This document shows, piece after piece, positions 10,597 through 21,316 of a stretch of 64,000 nt of DNA. A program made the position numbers and the translations under genes. This DNA comes from Sabethes cyaneus (lineage: Eukaryota; Arthropoda; Insecta; Diptera; Culicidae), in NCBI RefSeq assembly GCF_943734655.1, contig NC_071354.1, forward strand, positions 197,902,911-197,966,910. Reading direction: 5' to 3'. The notes beneath the pieces are model-generated. The model was not told the origin of the DNA and did not search any database. It saw nothing but the letters and a program-made list of their open reading frames with translations. Numbering within the stretch: the stretch's first letter is position 1; every line of letters begins with the position of its first letter.

Positions 10597-12089
10597 CAGT
10601 GTTACCAGGTCGACTGCCTATTTTCCCGCTGCCCAGAGGTTGATTTCCCGCTGAAATCCCGCTGTCTAGAGTCTATTTCCCGCTAGAAATCCCGCTGAAT
10701 CAAAAGTCATATTATTCTTTCGTTTTTGGTGCAGAATAAAAAATAAAAAATATTCATTTCAGTGTAGGCTTGTATTTGAAATTAAGATGATCTGACATTG
10801 AGTGGTTGCGAATAAATGAACATTATGCAAATTGTTGCATTCATTTTGACGAGGTTTTTGGCTTCAGGAAACAGAAAAAGAAATATCTTGTTATCCCTCA
10901 TATAATGAAAGTTTACTACGAAATTTCGCAAGAATTATAAGATTAAGGAGTCTAAGAACACATGCAAAAATTTCGAAAAAAGCTTTTAGCACAAATTTTT
11001 TTTCTGTGTCTAGCTACGATAAAAATCATGCAAAATTTCAGCAACGCTGGCAAATGGTTATGGGTTTTCGTGACAAAAGAAGATATGTTTCAATCTTCAT
11101 AAGCACCCAAAAATCAAAAATATCTGTAAAGCGCATCGGTTCTTTGTTCTCGCTGATATTTTGTTTTAGGAAAAATGTTCGCAGGCTTGGCATTCACTCT
11201 TCGCTTCGATTTTGCTCTTCTGATTACTGCACCTCAGCCAAGCAGAATTTGAAAAAGGTGTGTATGGGACATTTGTAGAGGTAGTAATTATCTATAATAT
11301 TGCCGAAGAAAGTAAAGTTTTATTTTTAGTATTTACGACGCTGTATGGCTGTAATGCCGTTGGTGGTAAAAGTGCGCTCTTTTTGCTACCAAGAGGGCAG
11401 CCTTATAGCGTCATAAATATAAAAGGCATAGTAATAGGCATAGCACTTCAGCAATATTGTAGATAATAACTAATGCTTCAAAAGCCCCATACATCACTTT
11501 TTCAAATTTTGCTTGGCTGAGATGCAGTAATCAAAACAGCAAAATCGAAGAGAAAAGTGTATGGCAAGCCTGATGTACCGATTTGTTTTGGATCTGTTAT
11601 CACATAAATGCTGCGGTATATAGCAAATTATGATGTATATAGATACATAAGTGTTACTTTGTTTCCAATTCATGAATCAGTTAGATTTTGCCATTGACAA
11701 CGTATTAGTTAGTGGAAAAATTAGGAATACGCAAAACGGATTGGTGTGGTGGTCTACTTTTTCAGAAAGTTCTAATGAGTATTTGTCAGAACTCATCCCA
11801 TTCTAGGCAAAACCCACGGAGTTTTCTAATCAACAGAATATACTAAACCCTCTGCCAATGCATGAGCAGACATTAGAATGTCACTAAACGAAGTGTTTTG
11901 CTGTCAACCTTTATTTCAGCATTCTTCTGGCCTACCAAATATCGCTAACTCAAGATCCCGCTAAAATCCCGCTGAGTTATTTAAGAAAACCGCTAGATTC
12001 CCGCTAGCCGCTGTTTGGTTATTAAGTCCCGCTGTCCGATTTGAAATCCCGCTAAATCTAGCGGGAAAACCGCTGATCTGGCAGCGCAG
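10597..12089. mobile_element. Non-autonomous DNA element with CCCGCT subterminal repeats
   Basis: It lies between ttgatg (10591-10596) and ttgata (12090-12095), an imperfect 6 bp target duplication in the RT relic. Ends are imperfect inverted repeats, CAGTGTTACCAGGTC against CTGCGCTGCCAGATC. Both ends carry a cluster of CCCGCT motifs: seven in about 100 bp on the left, and about eight, some reduced to CCGCT, in about 140 bp on the right. All but one are in the same orientation. The CAGNG...CCAG end resembles hAT-type termini but the duplication is 6 bp rather than 8, so the family is uncertain. There is no transposase ORF inside. It contains a separate long palindrome. Confidence 0.7.
11183..11572. 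repeat. Foldback palindrome of about 390 bp
   Basis: The left arm from caggcttggcattcac is repeated inverted and diverged to the end at gtgtatggcaagcctg. Matches continue inward for more than 110 bp (for instance cttcgattttgct, gattactgca, tcagccaagca) and more loosely to the centre at about 11375. Probably a hairpin MITE nested in the larger element. Confidence 0.75.
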
Positions 12090-12375
12090 TTGATAAGTCT
12101 GAATACGCTTGCCGAAAGACGACGAACAGAGAATAAACATATACGACCTTTTAATAGGAATAACCGACAACGGTAATCTCTTGGAACACATCCATATATA
12201 CGTGTCTCGTCGAACTCTCCGGTCTCGAATGCTCCTATGGGCTCCAGCTCACCGAACCCTATATGGACAAAACAATCCCTTACATTCGTGCTGTAGACTA
12301 TTTAATGAGGTGAATCAGAATTAGTCTGTCCTGCCCCTGTGCTGGAGACTGTAGAACAATAAATAAATAAACAAT

Positions 12376-12934
12376 ATAAGGAAAGACTCTGACTGTACTA
12401 ACGCTAATAGACATCAAGCCAAGGACCTCAAGCTAGGTAGGGTTTCAATAGCAGTAGCTGCGATGATCAAAAACTGGTATGTCTCAGATAAACTCAATTT
12501 ATAAGATCATTAACACAGCATTTTTGACGGACTTTTGCTGATGGACAGCCACGTGTAGCTACCTAAAAAGAGTGAACAAGTGATGGGGAAATTGGATCGG
12601 CACACGAGCTGTCTGTCACAAGCAAGGATAAAAGAAGAGCGGTTTCAATCTTACCGAGAGCTCGCCAAAATCAAAAACAAATACCAAATACCAAAAACAT
12701 TGAACAACAAGTCGCAAAGTCGAGGGCGATACGAGCGGAACTTCCTTCTGGGAGCGGTCCACCACTACCAAGACAATGCAATTCTACAGCGTTGAGGGCG
12801 GAATGTGCGGCACATCCCTCTTAGAGTGCATTAACCATGCTGAGCAAGCTTTACTCTGGAACATATTTCGGAGATCTGGCCGAGAGTCAAGTAGGTGTTC
12901 ATATACAAACAAAACCATGTCTAATGCATGAGAA
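12376..12934. other. No gene seen
   Basis: A 71-codon ORF at 12580-12795 is lysine/arginine rich and could be the linker of an RTE or LOA ORF2, but nothing diagnostic is visible. Confidence 0.35.
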
Positions 12935-13400
12935 CGGTTTTCGGACAAACACGCGAGGCTGATCAAAGCTACTCTGGAGCGAGTGCTGTGGTAGGTGCTA
13001 ATTTCGGAGGCACTATTGAGTCTTATTGAATTCTCGGGTCTACGACGGCAACCTGACACCAAATTAGAAACAAAAGCTAGGAGGATTGGGTTACAAATCA
13101 ATGTGTGCAACAATCAAATATGTGGTAAGAAGAAGAGGCTCCAGAGGAACAACTAACGAACAGTGATTATTAACGGTGATTAGTTCATATATTTGGGATC
13201 TCTGGTCACCGCCAACGATAATACAAGTAAAGAGATTCAACGACGTATTCAAGCTGCCAGTATAGCGTACTTTTCCCTCCGCAAACTTGGTTATGTAAAC
13301 ACAATCAAGCAGATAAAGTGTCGCCTCCAAAGCAATAAAATCAAGCAAACAGGCATAATCGAGGAGAACGATCTTAACTGCCGACTGAGTAGCACTATTG
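12935..13400 (+). pseudogene. RTE-like RT relic, second copy
   Basis: Reads LIKATLERV at about 12958, then RRIGLQIN at about 13080 and, after stops, YLGSLVTANDNTSKEIQRRI from about 13187, with AAS.AYFSLRKLGYV following. The catalytic block between the two parts is deleted. It matches the RTE at 36.4-39.9 kb block for block (LVKATLERV, RRLGLQIN, the SLVTAG region), so both belong to one family. Confidence 0.7.
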
Positions 13401-13609
13401 GAAGATAAAAATTTGCAACCAGCGAGTCGCAAAACAAACCCAGTTGAAGTCAATTGTCACATGTAATGATCGATTTCACAGTAAAATTGATCCGCTGTGG
13501 TAACCGCTGTAACGGTAGGGTGAAGAAGACAAAACAACCGAGTACAGGCCGGAGTTCCAGAAGAGTGCTAAATACTTTGATCATACGGTAAAAGCTAGTT
13601 AATTCCGCG

Positions 13610-14147
13610 TTTGTCAAAGAAAAAAAATATATAAATTTTTGTGCAAATTTGTCGGTAAAAACAAATTTAAATTTGTTTGGAATATCCCTCCGAGCCGTTG
13701 CCAAGTAAAATTTTTGACCTGGTGTTTGCCCGAAGTCAGCCTTGACATAGGGTTCATCGTTCCTCAGAAGACACCCGTCGAACTTGGTTAGCACCCGGTC
13801 GTATAGATTTCGAGTACGGATGTTGGCCACACTATTCTGTTTTATGGTTCAGCTGTTTAGCTCGATACGACTTGATTGCTTCCCGGAGTCGAATTGTCCT
13901 CACCGTATTATGGGCAGTACCGAATTTTCTGGCCAAATCACGGTCCGACAGATTGGAATTCCTCTTGATGGTCTTTAAAATCTTAATCTTGAGACTGCCG
14001 AATCGTCGTCAATGTTTCCTTATACCGTTTGATAACGCACCATACGGTATTTATGGGCAATTTCATCTGTTTAGCTAGCCTAGATGCACACCACAATGGA
14101 TTTTTCAAATATCTGTGCACAATTTTTTCCCTGCTTTCGGCTTCCAT
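13610..14147 (-). pseudogene. DD37E-like mariner transposase, N-terminal half
   Basis: Starts at an ATG at 14147 (minus). Residues 5-50 are a helix-turn-helix (REKIVHRYLKN ... NTVWCVIKRYKETL), and later blocks, out of frame, read LSDRDLARKFGTAH-like. From 13830 the frame recovers with LYDRVLTKFDGCLLRNDEPYVKADF, where NDE occupies the first catalytic aspartate (DDE in relatives), and ends at about FVFTDKFAQK. The second and third catalytic residues are missing; the sequence beyond 13610 is unrelated. Family known in mosquitoes as ITmD37E. The element is 3'-truncated and dead. Confidence 0.7.
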
Positions 14148-14324
14148 GTTGTTTGTATACAAAATACAGTCGGTTTACGGAATGTCAAAAATACATAGGT
14201 AAAACTAATAAAATTTCCAACCAGTGGGCGCCAAGAACTTCCAAGAGTCCAAGAGTCCACCAAGAGCTCACAATATGAGCAAAAGTTTGTTCCAATTCTA
14301 AATGAAGCAAGCTTTGGTTTAAAT

Positions 14325-14860
14325 TTTCTGCAGAAGCCACCAAAGAAAAGACGATACGGGGTTCTAACGCTTTGAAAAAGATGTCAAATACATCGAAATG
14401 TCTGCCATAGAGAAGGTAAGATGTCGATTTGCCGAAAAAACAAAAGTGCTATAAACAAACACCAAACTGTTCGAATACTTGTTGTAATAAAAGATTGATT
14501 TTATCCGTGCGGAATCCAGAGATATTCACTTTTACATTGGTAAAACTAAGGTAAAATGTCGTTTAATGGACCAACACATCAACAAACAACCATGTACTGT
14601 AAACATATACTCTATCATTGGATTACTCATGAAAATAGTTGCTTGATGGCAGAAAAAGACCAAATTTATCCCAGCGGAATCCAGAGATATGGACTGATGT
14701 AAATTTCATATCCTGAAAACTAGAATAAAATGCTCTTCTTTGGCAAAAACTCCTAGTACATAATAGATGCGCGCCGTGAACAAACATCGCATCATTGGCA
14801 TGCTTATAAAAATATCTTTCTTTTGGTATCAAAAGATTGAATCTAGCTCAGCAGTATTTT
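14325..14860. repeat. Tandem repeat, about 165-178 bp unit
   Basis: The block gcggaatccagagatat occurs at about 14509 and 14674, and the block aaaagattgaa/aaaaagacc at about 14489, 14653 and 14831. Intervening text aligns with many substitutions (for example aaacaaacaccaaactg against gaacaaacatcgcatc). About two and a half to three diverged units, a small satellite-like patch. Confidence 0.6.
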
Positions 14861-17390
14861 CCCACTATTGTGCAGTTACAGTGCAAACAACAATGTTATT
14901 TCAGCGATATCTTATTTAACTATTTATTAGTATAAGTTTTTCCACCAAATAAACCCAATGGGCACGAAAGTCCGTTCGATCCGGATTTTTCTATATCTGC
15001 CATATTTTGCTGTATAACAGTGAATATTTTATAACAAGCCATAAACAGTTAATTTGTCTAATAAGTTGAATGAACAAAACTGATTACATTTTTATCCTTT
15101 CGATTTTTATTGCAGATTGTACATCAAGCATCCTTCTCCGGTAATCGTTTGGTAAGTCGCATTTCGTATCCGCCTAAATGTATGCTTTTTATATGCTATT
15201 GAAAGCTTGTACCTATTTTTCGGTTAGGTTTTCTGCTGATGCAACTTCTCTTTATCATTGACCAGTTGGTTCAAGAGAAAATAGAATCAACCTCAGATAT
15301 ACTTGTAAAATGAAAATAACTTGGAGTTAAATTTTCTACAATTTGAATTGAATTACCTGGGAGGTACAGATAGAAATAGCACCCGTATTTCATTCCATGT
15401 ATTCGCTAGTAACAAATATTTGAGCATATACCGGATTTACAAGAACATTATTCGACTTTGCTTCGAAGATGGCGAAAAGAAATACTATTCCACGCGGTAA
15501 TGCAACCAATGATAGTTGCGGGGGCGGTGGAACTTTCGTGAACTCGAACAACCGATAAATTTAATAAATCTCAACTTCCTAATAGAGCCGCAAGTTAGTG
15601 CGCTCTGCAGTATTTCGTTATAGTAGGACCTACACTGCGCTGCGGTGGTGGGTTGGGCTTGGAAAGAAAATTGCTTGGAATGCGCTGTGTAAGAAAAACG
15701 AAGCGAGTCGCGAAATGTGGGGGGGGGGGAGGTGGGGTTCTAACTTTGTGGCTTCTATACCTCTGCCTTTTAGATAGAGAGAGTCTTGTTTCCGTGCTTC
15801 AACCAACCACCCGGCGACTGACTGAAAAGCAGCGAGTGGCTTTCGCTTGCTTTCCAGCAGAAATAATATATTCAAATATAATTAGTTTCTAGCCCGAGGC
15901 AAATTCGGAGGAGGGTGGAAGCTTTTCCCTTGCGAAGTTTTCGAACCCTCCGTGCTCTATCCAATAAATATTGTTCGTTATACGCTTCTAACGCTAATCC
16001 CTACAGCTGCAGCCATTGCGCGATGTGGAACGAGTGGCTTCTTGAAGCGAAAGGATTCTTTTCCGTGCAGAGAGTCATCTTCCTCGATGGCGGCGTGGAG
16101 GACAGGCTAGGAGGATTTGAGTACCGCGCTTTTCTGCTTGTTTGGAAAGGGTTGTAATTTTGCTCCACTCCCCGAGAGCTATGCTAATATCATGCAGTGT
16201 TTCTGCTGCTTCGACCGACCGAGCCGGTGACGGTTGTTAATACTTTGAAGAATACACTTTCTCTCTCTACAGATCCTGTTGGCACTTCTTATGCTAAATA
16301 CGATTTTGCCTGTGTACTAAACTTTCGAGTGCATACACCAACGTCGTAGTCGTCGAGTGTTCGGCATACACAATCTTCCGCTGGGAAACCGTTGCTTGGG
16401 TGGGTTCTTCAGGTGGATTTAGCGAAGTCGAAGTGACAATTCATCTGCGCATAAATTTTCGTTGTTAGAAGGGAGGTACACCGTAGGCGTCAATGGTTTT
16501 CTCAAATTATTATTAGATTTTTGAATATATGGCAAAAATATGCACAAAATTGGAAGTGAATAGAAGTGCCATTTTCTAAAAATCATGAGCAATGTTACAT
16601 TTCCTGCAAAATTTAGAGCAAGTCTGTTTTCCACGTGCCACAGCGTAATGTTGACTTTACAACATCCTCGCACATCAACCGGAAGGGGTTGACAAAACAT
16701 CCTCAGCACGCGTCCATAGTTCTCATCTCTAATTTCCACTCCCTTTGTTGAATTGACAGGAACGGAGTTGGTTTTGGCTCGTGGCTGATCTTCAACCAGT
16801 TGGTGGTACCTACATCGTCGATGGCATCGCCATGGGTTGAGAAAAATAAGACTTCCTTCATCTTGCAGCTTCTACTGAAGAAGGCATAATTTATCTTTCC
16901 GGCTAACCCTCGAGGGTGCAATTCTGCTTTATATAGTCGTGTGCGTATGTGTGTGTGCCTATGTTTCCGATAGTGATTTTATCCTCGGTATTGTCTAACT
17001 TCGTATTCACGATAAGATTTAAGAAGCTTTGTTAAGTCCGTAGAGAATAATCCTTTGAAGTTTGCGTAATATTATCGTTTTGATAATTTTAAACTAGTAA
17101 TAGTAATTTTTATGGTTGTAAAACGTCTACTATCTTCTATTTTCAACAGTTTTTGCTTAAAAAACTTGTTTCGTTTTCTCTAAACTCGGGTGGATAAACT
17201 GCACAATCAAACATTTAATTGCGACCCATAGTGCTATTATTATCAGCCATCTTTTTGCGTACCGGAAAATCCACGATGCGCTGGTGTTTGTGATACAATT
17301 AGGGGAACTTTAATGTTTTATTTTTACGCACGGCAGGAGGTGGAGGCTGCGCGTGGCAAATAAGCGGAAACAGTCGACAAAAATGGACAC
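14861..17390. other. Mostly single-copy-looking sequence, probable Zasp66 intron or 3' flank
   Basis: No transposon recognised. It includes G-run 15719-15735, several balanced-composition stretches (15600-16900) and short ORFs with no known domain. A possible 36 bp plus-strand microexon at about 15115-15150 is flanked by TTGCAG and GTAAGT but cannot be tied to a gene. Confidence 0.35.
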
Positions 17391-17867
17391 TTTATTTCTG
17401 TCTGTTTAATCGACACTTGATAATATAGCAAAATTTTCAGAAAAGGTACCAAATTCCACACACGTTCAACTCACAGTGTGTTGTGCACTTAACCTCTATT
17501 TGCATCAAACACATTCCTTCACAAATGCGCGCATAAACTTCAAACCACAATACAGCACCACTAGAAGGACTGCTTTTTAAGATTCTGTTTTTTTGTTTTT
17601 GTAGGAATTCAAGCCAATTTCACCAAAAACCTCACTAAAAGTCAAACATTTGCCCGTTAGTTTTAGAGCAAAATGGTGTTCAAATGGTTCGCTGTTTGAG
17701 CTTTTACGACTACACTCGATGGGGACGATCTCCCATCTTCCTACACAAAAATGAGGGCACAGGATTTAATCACACTTTACACACACGCATCACGTAAGCT
17801 AGTCGCACTTTACGTATGTGATGATTCGTGCTAGATGAGATGGTATGGCAGATGAGTGCCCAATTAC
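17391..17867 (-). other. Possible alternative 3' end of Zasp66 (read-through of exon 3 donor)
   Basis: Beyond the exon 3 donor the reading frame stays open for 22 codons (VIGHSSAIPSHLARI ...) to a TAG at 17799-17801. About 400 bp further on, minus strand, is AATAAA (plus-strand 17391-17396), followed by T/GT-rich sequence suitable for cleavage. This would make a short isoform with the PDZ domain and Zasp motif only. It is also compatible with plain intron sequence; no transcript evidence is available. Confidence 0.4.
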
Positions 17868-18051
17868 CTGATTGGTAATCGCTTCGTTGGCTTCGTCGTA
17901 GTTTGGAGCCGCCGGTGGATAGGGAGTCTTGGGTAGCTGATAGGCTCCGCTTGCATCCAGCTTGGGGAAGACGGTGTGAGGCAAAGTTTCCATCGGATGT
18001 TCCAGCGCAACTGCATAGGCGTGAGGTCCGTGCGGAAGTGGCGATGCAACC
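17868..18051 (-). CDS. Zasp66: Zasp66-like exon 3 (Zasp motif)
   Basis: 184 nt exon. Acceptor is a T-rich tract ending TTTTAG just above 18051; donor is CAG|GTAATT at 17868/17867. With the two bases carried from exon 2 it gives 62 codons, ending in phase 0 after AITNQ. The product includes METLPHTVFPKLDASGAYQ, which matches the Zasp motif region of insect Zasp66 (DTLPQTVFPQL...GGYEV in Drosophila as I remember it), a short element implicated in alpha-actinin binding at muscle Z-discs. It lies 64 bp from exon 2. Confidence 0.88.
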
Positions 18052-18115
18052 CTAAAATAAATTTAATATCAATTACCGGGAATCTATCAATTTGCCACCA
18101 CCCCGTCAAACAAAC

Positions 18116-18438
18116 CTTGGCAACAGCGGAGTCGGATCCGGCGGTGGGAAATTCAGATGTGGCTGCGGTTTCTGCTGTGCTTGCGGTTGAGCCGGTGGCG
18201 GAATGGGGCTGAGTGCTGGACTGTATGGGGCCGGAGCGCCGACACCGTTCGGCTGGTGGGCACTCTGGTGCAGGGCAATCTGGTCATCGCGACGGATAGT
18301 AATTTTGATCTCATTGCCTGCGTTGCGGAAAAGGTTCTGCGCGTCGCTGTGGGTCAGGTCACGGGCATCGTACTGGTCAATTTTTGTGATTATATCGCCT
18401 CGCAGCAGTTCCCTCTGTGCTGGACTGTTGACCTGAAC
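18116..18438 (-). CDS. Zasp66: Zasp66-like exon 2 (C-terminal PDZ half and proline/glutamine linker)
   Basis: 323 nt exon. Acceptor is TTCTTTCTCCCTTCCCAG at 18456-18439; donor is CCAAG|GTTTG at 18116/18115. Reads VQVNSPAQRELLRGDIITKI, then DQYDARDLTHSDAQNLFRN and AGNEIKITIRRD, the second half of a PDZ domain, followed by a Pro/Gln/Ala-rich linker (PIPPPAQPQAQQKPQ). It starts in phase 0, matching the end of exon 1, and ends in phase 2, matching exon 3. GELLRGDI, YDARDL and AGNEI are characteristic of Zasp66 rather than Zasp52. Protein role, from the family: Z-disc scaffold in striated muscle. Confidence 0.92.
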
Positions 18439-18456
18439 CTGGGAAGGGAGAAAGAA

Positions 18457-19321
18457 AGCGGGCAGCGCCGTCAGTTACCTTTTTCTAGTAGTGCGGGGAA
18501 GGAAGCACATTTTGGGACAATATGTAAGGTAAATAGATAATACGTTTTCCCACGGAACCTGTTTCTTAAGAGGTTGGTAAGGGATTGTGCTTATGTTGCT
18601 CAATCGTGTTGCGAAAAAGGTTGGAACAAGTTTGGAAACTTTTGACAACGACAGAGTTCCAATTAAACCAGTTTTTAGGTAAAAAATCTCACGGTTCTAC
18701 ATCAGGATAAAAGTATTAATAACACTGTATATTGGGTAGCGCTTGTCTACATTGAATTACAAATGCCTAAATTTTTCAATGCGTTGGTCGATTTGTTTCT
18801 ATTTTTGTATTAAATTTTTAGTTCTTACTTAATTTCAGTTATAAAAATTACAATTATATTCTCGCACTAGAATGACAATTTTGAATATTATGTCATAAAA
18901 AATCCATTTGAACTACTCTTCTCAAACACGCTTTACATTATCGTTATTGTATGGCGATTTTTCAAAATATTCCACAACGAGTTCACGAGTTAAAAAATTG
19001 TATTTGCTTCTACTGTAGCTTTGTGGGTAAATATTCTTATTTGGAGAATATGTTGCTTAATAAATTTAAATTTTGGGCAAAATTTCCGTGAGCTCGGTGG
19101 GTTAACTTCTTTTGGTACAACAATAACATTGTTATCTCTCTACTACTTTACTCTAACACTGGCCGCGCGTAGTGGCAGAATGTCAGATCCGTTCCGTGAA
19201 ACAACAGGAAGCAGGCACTTTTTGAGGCAATGGTCTTGATAGATTTGTCTCTTGATGGTACCCGTCGCTATATACAGCTGGTTAATTTTGTCGCACCCAC
19301 AGTCTGTCAATCCAAGAACTT
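18457..19321. other. Intronic, no element recognised
   Basis: AT-rich sequence with no ORF of note and no repeat identified. Confidence 0.4.
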
Positions 19322-19521
19322 TTTGGAAATTAAATAAAAAGAAAACTTATCCAATTTAAGTTTACTATGTATATTTTATTGTTGACAGATACGTATTTCG
19401 CCTTTCTGAGTTTGAAAACAGACACTGAGGAAGCCTGCAAGTCGTAGGCGAAATACGTATCTGTCAAGAATAAAATATACATAGTAGAATTAAATTGGAT
19501 ACATTTATTTAATTTCCAGGT
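19322..19521. mobile_element. Hairpin element with conserved CGAAATACGTATCTGTC stem
   Basis: Arms of about 55 bp, 19349-19403 and 19446-19500, match with about five mismatches; weaker matching continues out to 19322 and 19521 (ggaaattaaataaa). The stem includes gacagatacgtatttcgcc and the loop gaggaagcctgcaagtcg. I recall this hairpin core being widespread in mosquito genomes but cannot name the family. No target duplication defined. Confidence 0.7.
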
Positions 19522-20439
19522 TTCGTATTCTACTAAGACGCTCCAAAAACTTCAGTCAAAAACTTTTTGCCGAATTTGTCCATGGTTCATCCTTACTTCC
19601 TAAAATACGACCGACCGTGATGTGGCACCATAAAACTCTTGCTTTGTGCCTATCTTGATGTAAGCCTCGGGTCCGCCTGCCACTCTCGGTACAGTTTCCA
19701 GGTGCGAAATTTGAGCGCCGGATTTTGTTTGTCGTTGCGGTTCGGTCCCTTCCGGATGTGCCTTTAAGATGTGACACTTAGAAACCATAAAGTTTCATCG
19801 TTTGTAGGACTAAGATGGAATCCGCCTACTTCACCGCATTGCGAATCGAAAGCTTTGGTCGAAGCTTGAACAGACTTTACCCCTTCGACGACTGATCTGC
19901 CGTCGGTTTTCTATGGCAGTATAGCGCCGATGGGTCGTCTGGGTTTTCTTGAATAATTTCACCATCCAGGACATCGACAGTAGAATTTTCCGCGAGGGCG
20001 CGCATAGTTTTTTGTCGGATTTGCTGCTGCTCCCATGCTATCTTGATAACTACCTAACAAATTGCAATGAAATTTTGCAAACGTAAACATTACACTCTTA
20101 GCGAGTTTCAATGAAAATTTAATCAATTTTTACCCTCACGTTAATAAGTTGTAAATGTGCCTCATTTTTTTGAGTACAGTTTATAGTCAGACTCTACTGT
20201 TTACGGTTTGGGAAGTTGAGAAATCGTGAAAAAATTGTCTTCAAAGATTTCAACTAAATTTTCGAAAGCAAGAAATATCAATTCACTTCCGCCGGTGCAC
20301 ACGTTTGTCTGGAGCAGCACTGACAACGATCGAAAATTATAATTTCGTTTCAAAATTGTGTGTAATTAAAGTGTACTTAATCATATTTTAGTTTAAATGA
20401 ATGTTGAGCCGACATATATGCTTCTTTTGAAGGTTTGTT
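19522..20439. other. Intronic, no element recognised
   Basis: Short ORFs only. Nothing diagnostic. Confidence 0.4.
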
Positions 20440-21060
20440 ACTATTGTACTAATGTCTTTTGTGCGATTTTTGTCGCTTTTTGACGATTTTTTTGCATCTT
20501 TTTATCATCTAATTGCTGTCTTTTCGTCGTTCTTTTGTCGTCTTATTGCTGCCTTTTCGAAGCCTTTTGTTATATCTCTCTTAAATTTTCGTTGTCTTTT
20601 GGTCGTTTGTTGACATCAGCCTTTGGCATTTTTTGTAGATTGTATAAAACAGGCGCCAATTTTTTTGCCGTTTTATCATCTATTTTGTTACTGTTTTGAC
20701 GTTTTTAAGTCGTCATTTTGTTCATTTTTTGTCATCTTTCCATTGTATTTTTTCGGCATTTTACCATGTTTGTTGTAAAAAGAGTGTTGTATTTTTACTA
20801 CCTTTTCGTCGTTTTTTCATTAACGTTCTATCGTATATTCGTCATACTTGCGTTGTCTTTTTGGCATGTTTTGCCACCTTTTTAACGCTACGTCTTTTTG
20901 CCATTGTTCTGGCGTTTTTCCGTCGCTTTATTTTTATCTTTCTTTTATCGCAGTTTTGTCGCCGTTTCGTCAAGTTTTTATTGCCGGTTTATTGTCATCT
21001 CTCAATTGCCTTGTTGTATTTTTTAAAGGTTTAAGCGTTCAACTTTTGAACAATATTTTT
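20440..21060 (-). repeat. Pyrimidine-skewed degenerate array (GTCNTTTT-type)
   Basis: About 600 bp almost built from variants of tttttgtcg, cttttcgtcg and tttttgcc, with very few A on the plus strand. It is the same composition as the reverse complement of 54300-56480. Stop codons are rare only because of composition, so the 112-codon ORF at 20696-21034 (FFRRFFI... style) is an artefact. Confidence 0.7.
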
Positions 21061-21316
21061 TAATTATAACGCAAAAAAGTAAAGTAATTAACACGAATTA
21101 GACAAGAATTTCACTTTCACCTACTTGGTTATAAGGAACAGCCTTTCTCGCTTCACATTATTAAAGGAATTTGAAATTTTATCTGTTATTTATTTTTTAT
21201 TTATTTATTTATTTCGTCAACCGATGTAGACTAGTATAATATATACAATTTTCTCATATAAAAGTCTTATAATTAAATGAAGATTAAAAAGTGTACTTAT
21301 TCTTTTGTATCGTTCG

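Larger units (their letters stand above)
9816..12375 (+). pseudogene. Jockey-like RT relic, interrupted at 10597-12089
   Basis: The left part reads SGVPQGSIVGPLIFELFVNDI (9979 onward) and, after shifts, VKDLGVTINSKLMFDEH and LRLPAYENRCRLI up to 10596. The right part resumes in the same protein context at 12090 with NTLAERRRTENK and a C-terminus ending at 12324. The catalytic YxDD region is deleted. A short AATAA-rich tail ends at about 12375. Removing the insertion restores a continuous reading of the thumb region, which dates the DNA element after the LINE. Confidence 0.75.

Noticed and set aside
20696..21034. 112-codon plus ORF that looks like a hydrophobic membrane protein
   Set aside because: Lies entirely inside the pyrimidine-skewed array; hydrophobicity comes from TTT codons.
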